Source of the DNA: Oscillibacter sp. CAG:241
GTDB lineage: Bacteria; Bacillota; Clostridia; Oscillospirales; Oscillospiraceae
Assembly (NCBI GenBank): GCA_000435975.1
Contig: FR884132.1
Span: 16,249-46,078, forward strand
Direction of reading: 5' to 3'
Length of the DNA: 29,830 nt
Of this stretch, positions 15,515 through 22,120 are shown in pieces (the stretch's first letter is position 1; each line of letters begins with the position of its first letter). A program made the position numbers and the translations under genes. Under the pieces are notes generated by a model. That model was given only the letters and a program-made list of their open reading frames with translations, was not told the origin of the DNA and made no database searches.

Positions 15515-15542
15515 AGGAGGACGGCTTTGAAGCCGTCCTCCT
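15515..15542. terminator. Hairpin downstream of the NTPase gene
   Basis: Thirteen-base arms (15515-15527 and 15530-15542), realistically with a TTGA loop, between the element copy C and the minus-strand NTPase stop at 15585. A likely end for the minus-strand transcript; the T-run is poor on both strands. Confidence 0.5.
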
Positions 15543-15584
15543 TTGGCATGGATCAGAAAAACCCGCTGTCTGATCGGATTCCCT

Positions 15585-16112
15585 TTATTCAGCCGGATGC
15601 ACCCTGTCCGGCTCCCTGGCCAGGGCGCGGTATAGCCCCTCCCGGTTGTCCCGGGTGATATACAGCACCCGGACGCCGGGAACAGACCGGACTGCCCGCA
15701 GAAAGGGGTCGTCCCGGTTTTTTACCGCCGCCAGCACCGGCTGCGGGCCCCGCAAGGCCGCCAGCACCGCCGCCTGGAACCGAGACGCGTCCCGCTCCAG
15801 AAAGCCCAGCTCATCCATGACCAGCAGGCCCGGCCCCGCCAGCAGCCGGGGGCCCCATTCATCGAACACCGGGGTATACCGGGCGCTGCGCCGGCTGTCG
15901 CACCGGCCTGCCAGATTCTCCGGGCCATACTGCCGCCGGTCCTCCGGTTGGGCGGCGGGGTGGATATAAATGGGGAACATGCCCTCCCCATCCGCTGTGG
16001 TCAGGCGCTTGGTGACAAACCCCGACACCGGTCCCGGGTACAGGGCCGCCAGACGGCGGATCAGGGTGCTTTTTCCCACGCCACGGGGACCGCAGATGAG
16101 AATTTTATCCAT
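15585..16112 (-). CDS. THEP1/NTPase_1-family nucleoside triphosphatase
   Basis: The protein is 175 residues, normal for this family. Walker A is ILICGPRGVGKSTLI (residues 4-18) and Walker B is LLVMDELGFLE at about 95-105, where the Asp-Glu pair coordinates Mg and activates water. Family knowledge: members are P-loop NTPases/nucleotide kinases such as THEP1; the biological substrate is not known. ATG 16112 overlaps the end of the upstream methyltransferase gene by eight bases and has AGGGAGG upstream inside that gene. The two are clearly co-translated, which suggests related roles, but no pathway is evident. Confidence 0.85.
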   Translation of the reverse strand: MDKILICGPRGVGKSTLIRRLAALYPGPVSGFVTKRLTTADGEGMFPIYIHPAAQPEDRRQYGPENLAGRCDSRRSARYTPVFDEWGPRLLAGPGLLVMDELGFLERDASRFQAAVLAALRGPQPVLAAVKNRDDPFLRAVRSVPGVRVLYITRDNREGLYRALAREPDRVHPAE

Positions 16113-16872
16113 ACATTTCCTCCCTCAGCTGCGCCGCCGGGATAGCCAGCAGACACAGAGGCTTCGGATTGGGCAGATACAGCGGATAATCCGCCCAGGC
16201 CGACAGCTCCAGCCGCTGGGCCAGCTCCTGCCGGGACGGTACCGCGCCGTCCCGGCTGTACAGCCGGAAAAAGGCCTGGGCATCGTCCAGGGACAGGAAG
16301 GGCTGGCCAAACTCCAACGTAAACCGCCGGGCGGTGTAGGTCAGGCCCCGGCGCTGAAGCTCCCGCTCCATGTCGGCCGCAGTGTGCCCCGCCATCCGGA
16401 CACCGGAGCTGAACTGGTGCCGCCGGAAATCCCGCCGCACCACCAGGGCCGTACCGCCGCACTGACGGGCGGCAATGGCCAGCGTCTCCTCTGTGCCGCC
16501 GAACAGGCAGAACACCATGGCGTCATACGGCTGCCTGGGCGGCAGCTCCCGGATATCCCCGGTAAGCGCCGACAGCTTAGGGTCCTCTCCCCGGGCCCGC
16601 AAGGCGGCAACAGCCGCCGGAGACCGGTCCACAGCGGTCACATGGGCGCAATAGGGCAGCAGCGCCCGGCTCAAAAGGCCCAGGCCGCACCCGGCGTCGC
16701 ACACCCGGTCCTCCGGGCGCAGGAATGCCCCCAGCTGCCGGGCCAGGTCCTGGTAATAGCGGCTGTGATCCGCCGCCGTGTACAGATACCGGATGATCTC
16801 CGGGCTCCATCTCTGCATGCTTATCGGCCCCCCCCTGAGGAGGGCCCGTACCGGTGCTGGCTCGTTCCGCAT
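16105..16872 (-). CDS. Class I SAM-dependent methyltransferase
   Basis: The protein is 255 residues. SAM-binding motif I reads VCDAGCGLGLLSRAL at about residues 59-73, followed by the acidic end of strand 2 (VTAVDRS) and motif LTGDIRELPPRQPYDAMVF. The C-terminal part is unusual and not recognised, so the acceptor is unknown. The ORF is open to 16962, but ATG 16872 has GGGGAG six bases upstream and a promoter 30 bases ahead; the longer form would begin inside that promoter region. Its 3' end overlaps the NTPase gene. Confidence 0.82.
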   Translation of the reverse strand: MRNEPAPVRALLRGGPISMQRWSPEIIRYLYTAADHSRYYQDLARQLGAFLRPEDRVCDAGCGLGLLSRALLPYCAHVTAVDRSPAAVAALRARGEDPKLSALTGDIRELPPRQPYDAMVFCLFGGTEETLAIAARQCGGTALVVRRDFRRHQFSSGVRMAGHTAADMERELQRRGLTYTARRFTLEFGQPFLSLDDAQAFFRLYSRDGAVPSRQELAQRLELSAWADYPLYLPNPKPLCLLAIPAAQLREEMYG

Positions 16873-16898
16873 GATGCACTCCCCTCTCATTCCATGAA

Positions 16899-16928
16899 AG
16901 TATAGCATGGATGGGGCCCAAATTGCAA
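16899..16928 (-). promoter_or_regulatory. Promoter for the methyltransferase-NTPase operon
   Basis: Minus strand TTGCAA (16923-16928), 18-base spacer, TATACT (16899-16904), about 27 bases before the chosen ATG. Confidence 0.6.
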
Positions 16929-16981
16929 GGCATGCCCCAGGGTACACCGGGCGTATCTGCATCGCCTTTGCCGCTGCGCCT

Positions 16982-17824
16982 CTATCCCCTGCGGAAAAAG
17001 GCCACCGCTATGGCACCGGGACCGGCATGGGTGCCAATGACACCGCCAATCAGCGTGGATTCCAGCCCATCGACGCCGTTTTCCCACAGGGCACGGCTGT
17101 CCTCCACATATTTTTTCAGAAATACATCCGTCAGACCCGTATAACCCAACAGAATGGGCAGTTGAAAGTCGATGCCGCCGCAGGCACGGATCTTCTCCAC
17201 CAGCAGATTGTTTCCCTGGCGGGAGCCCCGGGCCTTGCCGATCAGGAGGATCTCCCCCTTTTCGATGGTAAGCACCGGCTTGATGTTCAGCAGCCCCCCG
17301 GCCAGCGCAGTGGTCTTGGAGATGCGGCCGCCCCGCTTGAGATATTCCAGGGTATCTACCAGCGCCAGGACGCATACGTCCTCCCGCTTCTCCGTCAGCT
17401 CCCGGACCAGGGCGGCAGCATCCATGCCCCGGTCGATGCAGGTCAGGGCATACTCCGCCAGTATCCCCGTTCCAATGGCGGCAGTGCCGCTGTCCACCAC
17501 ATAGACGTTGTCGTAGTCCGCCGCCGCGATGCAGGCGCTCTGATAGGTGCCGGACAGCTTGGAGGATATGGTCAGCACCACGGCGGCGCTGCCGCTGTCC
17601 CGCACCCGGCGAAGCTCCCGGTCAAAGGCTGCCGGGCTGGCCTGACTGGTGGTGGGCAGCACGTCGCTCTCTACCAGCCGCTCGTAAAACCGGTGTCTGT
17701 CCATGGTCACGCCGTCCAGAAACTCCTCCTGTCCGAAATGAATGGTCAGCGGCACTACCGTCAGTCTGCTGCGGACGCGCTCCGGCACATCCACCGTGGA
17801 ATCTACAATCAATTCAACGTTCAT
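16982..17824 (-). CDS. DegV family fatty-acid-binding protein
   Basis: The protein is 280 residues, the usual DegV length. Family marks are ELIVDSTVDVPE at the N-terminus, VVPLTIHFGQEEFLDGV, the TSQASPAAF loop near residue 60 and LTISSKLSGTYQSA at about 90-103. It ends with a domain containing HAGPGAIAVAFF. Family knowledge: DegV/FakB proteins bind a fatty acid and present it to the kinase FakA, feeding exogenous fatty acids into phospholipid synthesis. No fakA is seen in the window. ATG 17824 has AGGAGG upstream. Its promoter is nested in a perfect 11-bp-arm palindrome, so it is probably controlled by a dedicated repressor. Confidence 0.9.
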   Translation of the reverse strand: MNVELIVDSTVDVPERVRSRLTVVPLTIHFGQEEFLDGVTMDRHRFYERLVESDVLPTTSQASPAAFDRELRRVRDSGSAAVVLTISSKLSGTYQSACIAAADYDNVYVVDSGTAAIGTGILAEYALTCIDRGMDAAALVRELTEKREDVCVLALVDTLEYLKRGGRISKTTALAGGLLNIKPVLTIEKGEILLIGKARGSRQGNNLLVEKIRACGGIDFQLPILLGYTGLTDVFLKKYVEDSRALWENGVDGLESTLIGGVIGTHAGPGAIAVAFFRRG

Positions 17825-17855
17825 AGGGTCCTCCTGTTACGCGAAAGTAGCCCCG

Positions 17856-17884
17856 AGTATAGCAGTTTTATGTTGATTTGTCAA
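17856..17884 (-). promoter_or_regulatory. Strong promoter of the degV-like gene
   Basis: Minus strand consensus TTGACA (17879-17884), 17-base spacer, TATACT (17856-17861). One of the best matches in the window. Confidence 0.8.
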
Positions 17885-17891
17885 CATAAAA
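17866..17891. promoter_or_regulatory. Perfect palindromic operator over the degV-like promoter
   Basis: Arms TTTTATGTTGA (17866-17876) and its exact complement (17881-17891) flank TTTG. The site covers the -35 box and most of the spacer, so a bound dimer would block RNA polymerase. The AT-rich symmetric form is like MarR- or GntR-family sites; the factor is not identified and no candidate is adjacent. Confidence 0.65.
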
Positions 17892-18003
17892 TATTTGTTT
17901 TGTTGAATAAGCGGAGCCAGATATCCACCGCCGCTCCCTGCCGCAGGCAACACATCGTCTAACTGCTCCCCTGTGCCGCCGTATAGGAAGGGAGTTGATA
18001 GAA

Positions 18004-18468
18004 ATGTCTGAACTGAAAAACACGACCAAGGCCGCGCTGGCGGCCGCCCTGGGGGCGCTGTGTGCCTACGGGGTGCAGCTGCTGGTGCCGGTGCTGGTGC
18101 TGGTGGTGGTGATGCTGCTGGACTACGCCACGGGCATGGCCAAGGCATGGAACGCCGGGGAGCTGTCCTCCCGGGTGGGCCTGCGGGGTATCCTGAAAAA
18201 GGTGGGGTATGTGGCCACTGTCGGCGTGGCCGCCGTGGTGGACTGGCTGCTGCGCTACGGAGCAGGCACCCTGGGCTGGGACTGGCCGGTGGAGTTCCTG
18301 TTTGCCAGCATCGTCATTATCTGGCTGGTGATCAACGAGCTGTTGTCCATCCTGGAGAATGTGTCGGCCATGGGTGCGCCGGTGCCGGACTTCGTGCAGT
18401 CGCTGCTGCAGAAGCTCAAGGGGCACACAGAGCATACCATGGAAGGAGAGGAGGAACGCAATGACTAA
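18004..18468 (+). CDS. Phage holin family protein (TcdE/BhlA-like)
   Basis: The protein is 154 residues. Hydrophobic segments are at about 18-38 (VQLLVPVLVLVVVMLLDY), 63-80 and 98-115 (FLFASIVIIWLVINEL), with a charged C-terminus. The sequence MLLDYATGMAKAWNAGELSS, then GLRGILKKVGY, is characteristic of the phage holin 4 / toxin secretion holin family. It would form membrane lesions that release the amidase encoded next. ATG 18004 is preferred over a TTG at 17995 because AAGGGAG lies nine bases upstream. The stop overlaps the amidase start by eight bases. No other phage genes flank it, so it is either a prophage remnant or a domesticated lysis module. I see no convincing promoter in 17892-18003. 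Confidence 0.88.
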   Translation: MSELKNTTKAALAAALGALCAYGVQLLVPVLVLVVVMLLDYATGMAKAWNAGELSSRVGLRGILKKVGYVATVGVAAVVDWLLRYGAGTLGWDWPVEFLFASIVIIWLVINELLSILENVSAMGAPVPDFVQSLLQKLKGHTEHTMEGEEERND

Positions 18469-19147
18469 GAAAATCTATATCAGCCCCAGCGACCAGACGG
18501 AAAACCGCTATGCCTGGGGAAACACCAACGAGCACGCCCAGTGCCAGAGGATCGCCGAGGCGGAGGCTGCCGCCCTGCGCCGCAGCGGCGTGGAGGTGAA
18601 GCTGGCGGCCTTCGGCACCACCATGGCCCAGCGCTGCGCCGAATCCGATGCCTGGGGCGCGGACATCCACAGCTGCGTCCACACCAACGCCTTTAACGGC
18701 AAGGTGTCCGGCACCCGGATGTTTTGCTACAGTGTCCCCGGCAAGGGGTATGATGCATGCAGGGCTGTGTTTGGCCAGCTGGCCCCGCTGACGCCGGGAA
18801 CGTCTGAAAACATTCAGGCCAACCCCCGGCTGTATGAGGTGCGCAATCCTGCCGCCCCCAGTGTGTACTGCGAGTGCGAGTTTCACGACTCCATCCAGGG
18901 CGCCCGCTGGATCGTGGAGCACACCACGGACATCGGTGAGGCCATCGCCAAGGGCCTGTGCGAGTATCTGGGCGCGGCCTATGTCCCGGCCAGGCAGGAG
19001 GCCCCCAAGCCCGCCGAGCCTGCCCAGGGCGATACCCTGTACCGGGTCCAGGTGGGGGCCTTCGCCGTCCGCGCCAACGCCGAGAAGATGCTGGACCGCC
19101 TGAAAAAGGCCGGGTTCACCGGGTTTGTTGTGGAGGGCACCCGGTAA
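18461..19147 (+). CDS. N-acetylmuramoyl-L-alanine amidase with C-terminal SPOR domain
   Basis: The protein is 228 residues. The N-terminal 170 residues have the pattern of phage-type Amidase_3 enzymes: KIYISPSDQTENRYAWGNTN, EHAQCQRIAEAEA, a Zn-type His in HSCVHTNAF and a catalytic-type Glu in YCECEFHD. After a short Pro/Ala linker (EAPKPAEPAQ) comes a SPOR peptidoglycan-binding domain at about 185-225 (LYRVQVGAFAVRANAEKML). Role: cleavage of the lactyl-amide bond in peptidoglycan, reaching the wall through the holin encoded upstream. GGAGG lies about seven bases ahead of ATG 18461, inside the holin gene. The open frame runs further upstream but lacks family sequence. Amidase-SPOR pairing also occurs in sporulation mother-cell lysins (CwlC type), so the function may be cellular rather than viral. 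Confidence 0.85.
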   Translation: MTKKIYISPSDQTENRYAWGNTNEHAQCQRIAEAEAAALRRSGVEVKLAAFGTTMAQRCAESDAWGADIHSCVHTNAFNGKVSGTRMFCYSVPGKGYDACRAVFGQLAPLTPGTSENIQANPRLYEVRNPAAPSVYCECEFHDSIQGARWIVEHTTDIGEAIAKGLCEYLGAAYVPARQEAPKPAEPAQGDTLYRVQVGAFAVRANAEKMLDRLKKAGFTGFVVEGTR

Positions 19148-19164
19148 GCGCCGGCTGCCAAGCA

Positions 19165-19201
19165 AGCAGAGGGTCTGCGGCTGTGCCGCAGACCCTCTGC
19201 T
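19165..19201. terminator. Shared terminator of amidase and spoIIID genes
   Basis: Perfect 17-base arms (19165-19181 and 19185-19201) with loop TGT, between convergent genes. Very stable; each side lacks a long T-run. Confidence 0.65.
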
Positions 19202-19205
19202 TCGT

Positions 19206-19442
19206 TTATTCGCCCTTATACTTCCGCCGGGTGGCAAGGCCGCCCCGTATGTGGCGCTGGGCCTTGTTTTCGTCCAGCACCTCCTTCACCTGCAGATACA
19301 GCGCCCGGTTATACGCCGGCAGGCGCTCGGACAGGTCCTTATGTACCGTGGATTTGCTGACGCCGAATTTCCTGGCCGCCGAGCGCACCGTGGCCCGGTT
19401 TTCTATCAGGTAAAGGGCCAGCTGACAGGCCCGTTCCTCCAT
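19206..19442 (-). CDS. spoIIID: Sporulation transcriptional regulator SpoIIID
   Basis: The protein is 78 residues, close to the Bacillus protein. The helix-turn-helix FGVSKSTVHKDLSERLP is nearly identical to the family, followed by EVLDENKAQRHIRGG and ATRRKYKGE, which match the conserved C-terminal basic region that contacts DNA. Family knowledge: it is a mother-cell regulator acting after sigma-E that switches expression towards the sigma-K regulon. ATG 19442 has AAAGGG nearby upstream. A CATAGTAT stretch on the minus strand (19474-19481) resembles a sigma-E -10 element, but no good -35 is seen. It is isolated from other sporulation genes here and converges on the holin-amidase pair. Confidence 0.95.
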   Translation of the reverse strand: MEERACQLALYLIENRATVRSAARKFGVSKSTVHKDLSERLPAYNRALYLQVKEVLDENKAQRHIRGGLATRRKYKGE

Positions 19443-19531
19443 GTTCCCTTTGATAGCGCACCACTCCTAAGCCATACTATGCACCATCACTATATGCCCG
19501 GCTTCCCGGCGGCAGAACTCCGGCTTTTTCC

Positions 19532-19560
19532 TTGTCACGGAAGCCGGATTCTGGTATAAT
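19532..19560 (+). promoter_or_regulatory. Promoter of the short-chain dehydrogenase gene
   Basis: TTGTCA (19532-19537), 17-base spacer, TATAAT (19555-19560) preceded by TGG, an extended -10. The start would be about 25 bases before the ATG. Confidence 0.75.
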
Positions 19561-19591
19561 CACCCCAGGACCAGAACAGGAGGGGACCGTT

Positions 19592-20368
19592 ATGAAGAAA
19601 ATTGCCGTGATCACCGGCGCGTCCAGCGGCATGGGGCGCCGGTTTGCCGAAACTGTGGATACCTTTGACCGCTTCGATGAGGTATGGGTCATTGCCCGCC
19701 ATGAAAAGGCGCTGGCGGAGCTGCGGGACCGGGTGCCGTATCCCATCCGCGCCCTGGCCCTGGACCTGACGGACCGCCGCAGCTTCCAGATCTATGCCGA
19801 CGCCCTGGCGGAGGAGCCGGTGGAGGTGGGCCTTTTGGTCAACGCCAGCGGCTTCGGCAAGTTCCGGGCCGTGGTGGACACGCCGCTGGAGGTAAACCTG
19901 AACATGACGGACCTGAACTGTCAGGCCGTGGTGGCCCTGTGCCAGCTGACGGCTCCCTATATGCCACGGGGCGGACAGATCATCAATATTGCCTCGGTGG
20001 CGGCGTTCCAGCCCATCCCCTATATCAACGTGTACGGGGCCACCAAGGCCTTTGTGCTGAGCTTCAGCCGGGCCCTGAACCGGGAGCTGCGGAGCCGGGG
20101 CGTCCGGGTCATGGCCCTGTGCCCTTTCTGGACCCGGACGGCCTTCTTTGCCCGGGCCACCACCGAGGGCGGCGGCGAATCCGTGGTGAAGAAGTATGTG
20201 GCCATGTATGAGCCGGAGCAGCTGGTGCAGCGGGCCTGGCGGGACGCCAGGCGGGGCAAGGACGTGAGCCAGTTCGGCTTCGTGGCCCGGTTCCAGACGG
20301 CACTGACGAAGCTTCTGCCCCACAGCCTGGTGATGGATGTGTGGATGCGGCAGCAAAAGCTGCAATAA
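19592..20368 (+). CDS. Short-chain dehydrogenase/reductase (SDR)
   Basis: The protein is 258 residues of the classical SDR family. The cofactor loop is ITGASSGMGRRFAE (TGxxxGxG), an NASG stretch follows (LLVNASGFGKF), the catalytic Ser lies in INIASVAAFQ, and the catalytic Tyr/Lys in YGATKAFVLSFSRAL. The substrate is unknown; it resembles the broad Firmicute SDRs annotated as ketoreductases. ATG 19592 has AGGAGGGG about seven bases upstream; the open frame upstream runs through the promoter and is not coding. It has its own promoter and the asnS promoter overlaps its end, so it is probably monocistronic. Confidence 0.9.
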   Translation: MKKIAVITGASSGMGRRFAETVDTFDRFDEVWVIARHEKALAELRDRVPYPIRALALDLTDRRSFQIYADALAEEPVEVGLLVNASGFGKFRAVVDTPLEVNLNMTDLNCQAVVALCQLTAPYMPRGGQIINIASVAAFQPIPYINVYGATKAFVLSFSRALNRELRSRGVRVMALCPFWTRTAFFARATTEGGGESVVKKYVAMYEPEQLVQRAWRDARRGKDVSQFGFVARFQTALTKLLPHSLVMDVWMRQQKLQ

Positions 20369-20372
20369 GGCC

Positions 20373-20401
20373 TTGCAAAGCCCGGAAAACCGGCATATAA
20401 T
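20373..20401 (+). promoter_or_regulatory. Promoter of asnS
   Basis: TTGCAA (20373-20378), 17-base spacer, consensus TATAAT (20396-20401), starting four bases after the SDR stop. Confidence 0.75.
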
Positions 20402-20434
20402 AGTAAACTATCTGTACAACAAGGAGAGATCAAG

Positions 20435-21829
20435 ATGGATCGCATGAAAATCGCAGCCATCTTTGCCGATCAGGAACAGCTGGGCGGCAAGGAGATCACC
20501 GTGTGCGGCTGGGCCCGCACCATCCGGGATATGAAAACCTTCGGCTTCATTGAGCTCAACGACGGCTCCTGCTTCCGCAATCTGCAGGTGGTCATGAGCG
20601 CCGACGAGCTGCATAACTATAAGGAGATCGCTTCTCAGAACGTGGGCGCAGCCCTGATCGTCCGGGGCACCGTGGTGCTGACGCCGGAGGCCAAGCAGCC
20701 CCTGGAGCTGAAAGCCGCCGAGATCGCCGTGGAGGGCCGGTCCACCCCCGACTATCCCCTGCAAAAAAAGCGCCACAGTGTGGAATTCCTGCGGACCATC
20801 CAGCATCTGCGCCCCCGGACCAATCTGTTTTCCGCCACGTTCCGGGTCCGCAGCGCAGCGGCCTATGCCGTGCATGAGTTTTTCCAGAGCCGGGGCTTCG
20901 TATATGTTCACACCCCCATCATCACCGGCTCCGACTGCGAGGGCGCAGGCGAGATGTTCCAGGTGACCACCCTGGACCTGAACAATGTGCCCAAGACTGC
21001 GGACGGCCAGGTGGATTACAGCCAGGATTTCTTCGGCAAGAAAACCAGCCTCACCGTGTCCGGCCAGCTGAACGCCGAAAACTTCGCCATGGCCTTCGGC
21101 GATGTATATACCTTTGGCCCCACCTTCCGGGCGGAGAACTCCAACACCCAGCGCCACGCCGCCGAGTTCTGGATGATCGAGCCGGAGATGGCCTTCTGCG
21201 ACCTGGCCGGGGACATGGACGTGGCCGAGGCCATGATCAAGCACATCATCACCCGGGTGCTGGAGCGCTGCCCCGATGAGATCAACTTCTTCAACAGCTT
21301 CGTGGACAAGGGGCTCAAGGCCCGGCTGGAGCATGTGGCCACCTCCGATTTCGCCCGGGTCAGCTATACCGAGGCGGTGGAGATTCTGAAAAAGCATAAC
21401 GACAGGTTCGAGTACCGGGTGGACTGGGGCACGGACCTGCAAACGGAGCACGAGCGGTATCTGACGGAGCAGATCTATCAGCGGCCTGTGTTCGTCACCG
21501 ACTATCCCAAGGAGATCAAGGCGTTTTATATGCGCCTGAACGACGACGGCAAAACCGTGGCCGCGGCGGACTGCCTGGTGCCCGGCATCGGCGAGATCAT
21601 CGGCGGCAGTCAGCGCGAGGAGCGGCTGGACATGCTGGAGGCGCGCATCCGGGAGCTGGGCATGAAGCCCGAGGACTACTGGTGGTACTGCGACCTGCGG
21701 CGCTATGGCAGCTGCCGTCACGCAGGCTTTGGCCTGGGCTTTGAGCGCATGGTCATGTATCTGACGGGCGTCAGCAACATCCGGGATGTGGAGCTCCACC
21801 CCCGCACCGTGGGCAACGCCGAGTTTTAA
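20435..21829 (+). CDS. asnS: Asparagine--tRNA ligase
   Basis: The protein is 464 residues, the expected length. An N-terminal OB-fold anticodon-binding domain (ITVCGWARTIRDMKTFGFIE) is followed by the class II catalytic core: motif 2 region PTFRAENSNTQRHAAEFWMI, and motif 3 GFGLGFERMVMYLTG near the C-terminus. YVHTPIITGSDCEGAGEMF, then VTTLDL, marks AsnS rather than AspS. It charges tRNA-Asn in the cytoplasm. ATG 20435 has AAGGAGAG upstream. It is transcribed from its own promoter and ends in a strong terminator, with no T-box leader visible in the short 5' region. Confidence 0.96.
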   Translation: MDRMKIAAIFADQEQLGGKEITVCGWARTIRDMKTFGFIELNDGSCFRNLQVVMSADELHNYKEIASQNVGAALIVRGTVVLTPEAKQPLELKAAEIAVEGRSTPDYPLQKKRHSVEFLRTIQHLRPRTNLFSATFRVRSAAAYAVHEFFQSRGFVYVHTPIITGSDCEGAGEMFQVTTLDLNNVPKTADGQVDYSQDFFGKKTSLTVSGQLNAENFAMAFGDVYTFGPTFRAENSNTQRHAAEFWMIEPEMAFCDLAGDMDVAEAMIKHIITRVLERCPDEINFFNSFVDKGLKARLEHVATSDFARVSYTEAVEILKKHNDRFEYRVDWGTDLQTEHERYLTEQIYQRPVFVTDYPKEIKAFYMRLNDDGKTVAAADCLVPGIGEIIGGSQREERLDMLEARIRELGMKPEDYWWYCDLRRYGSCRHAGFGLGFERMVMYLTGVSNIRDVELHPRTVGNAEF

Positions 21830-21841
21830 CAAATCAACAGG

Positions 21842-21876
21842 AAGGAGCCTTCCCGCCGAGGGAGGGCTCCTTTTTT
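21842..21876 (+). terminator. Intrinsic terminator of asnS
   Basis: Thirteen-base arms (21842-21854, 21860-21872) with one G-T pair, followed by TTTTTT. It starts 12 bases after the asnS stop. Confidence 0.85.
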
Positions 21877-21942
21877 GTATATTCACGCATATTCATAAGA
21901 AGTGCTAATGCCAGGCAGAAGGAAAAACTGATGAATTGCGGA

Positions 21943-21971
21943 TTGTTTTTCACGCTAATGCGTTATATAAT
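21943..21971 (+). promoter_or_regulatory. Promoter of the S8 protease gene
   Basis: TTGTTT (21943-21948), 17-base spacer, consensus TATAAT (21966-21971). It gives a leader of about 140 bases before the preferred ATG. Bases 21877-21942 hold nothing else recognisable. Confidence 0.65.
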
Positions 21972-22120
21972 TGGGAAAAATTTGCCGGAGGATTCTGAAT
22001 ATGACCGCGATAATCCGGCGAATTTTCACGACACGCCGTGCTTTTTGCGCAAAGGAGTCTTGGGGCGTGCGCTCCAGCGGGCAAAACAGGCGGCGTGAAT
22101 TATTATTCAGGAGGAAGATC

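Noticed and set aside
18004..19147. Intact prophage
   Set aside because: Only holin and endolysin are present; neighbours on both sides are chromosomal (degV-like, spoIIID).
21830..22120. T-box or riboswitch in the leader of the protease gene or of asnS
   Set aside because: No specifier/antiterminator T-box signature is visible and the asnS leader is only about 30 bases.
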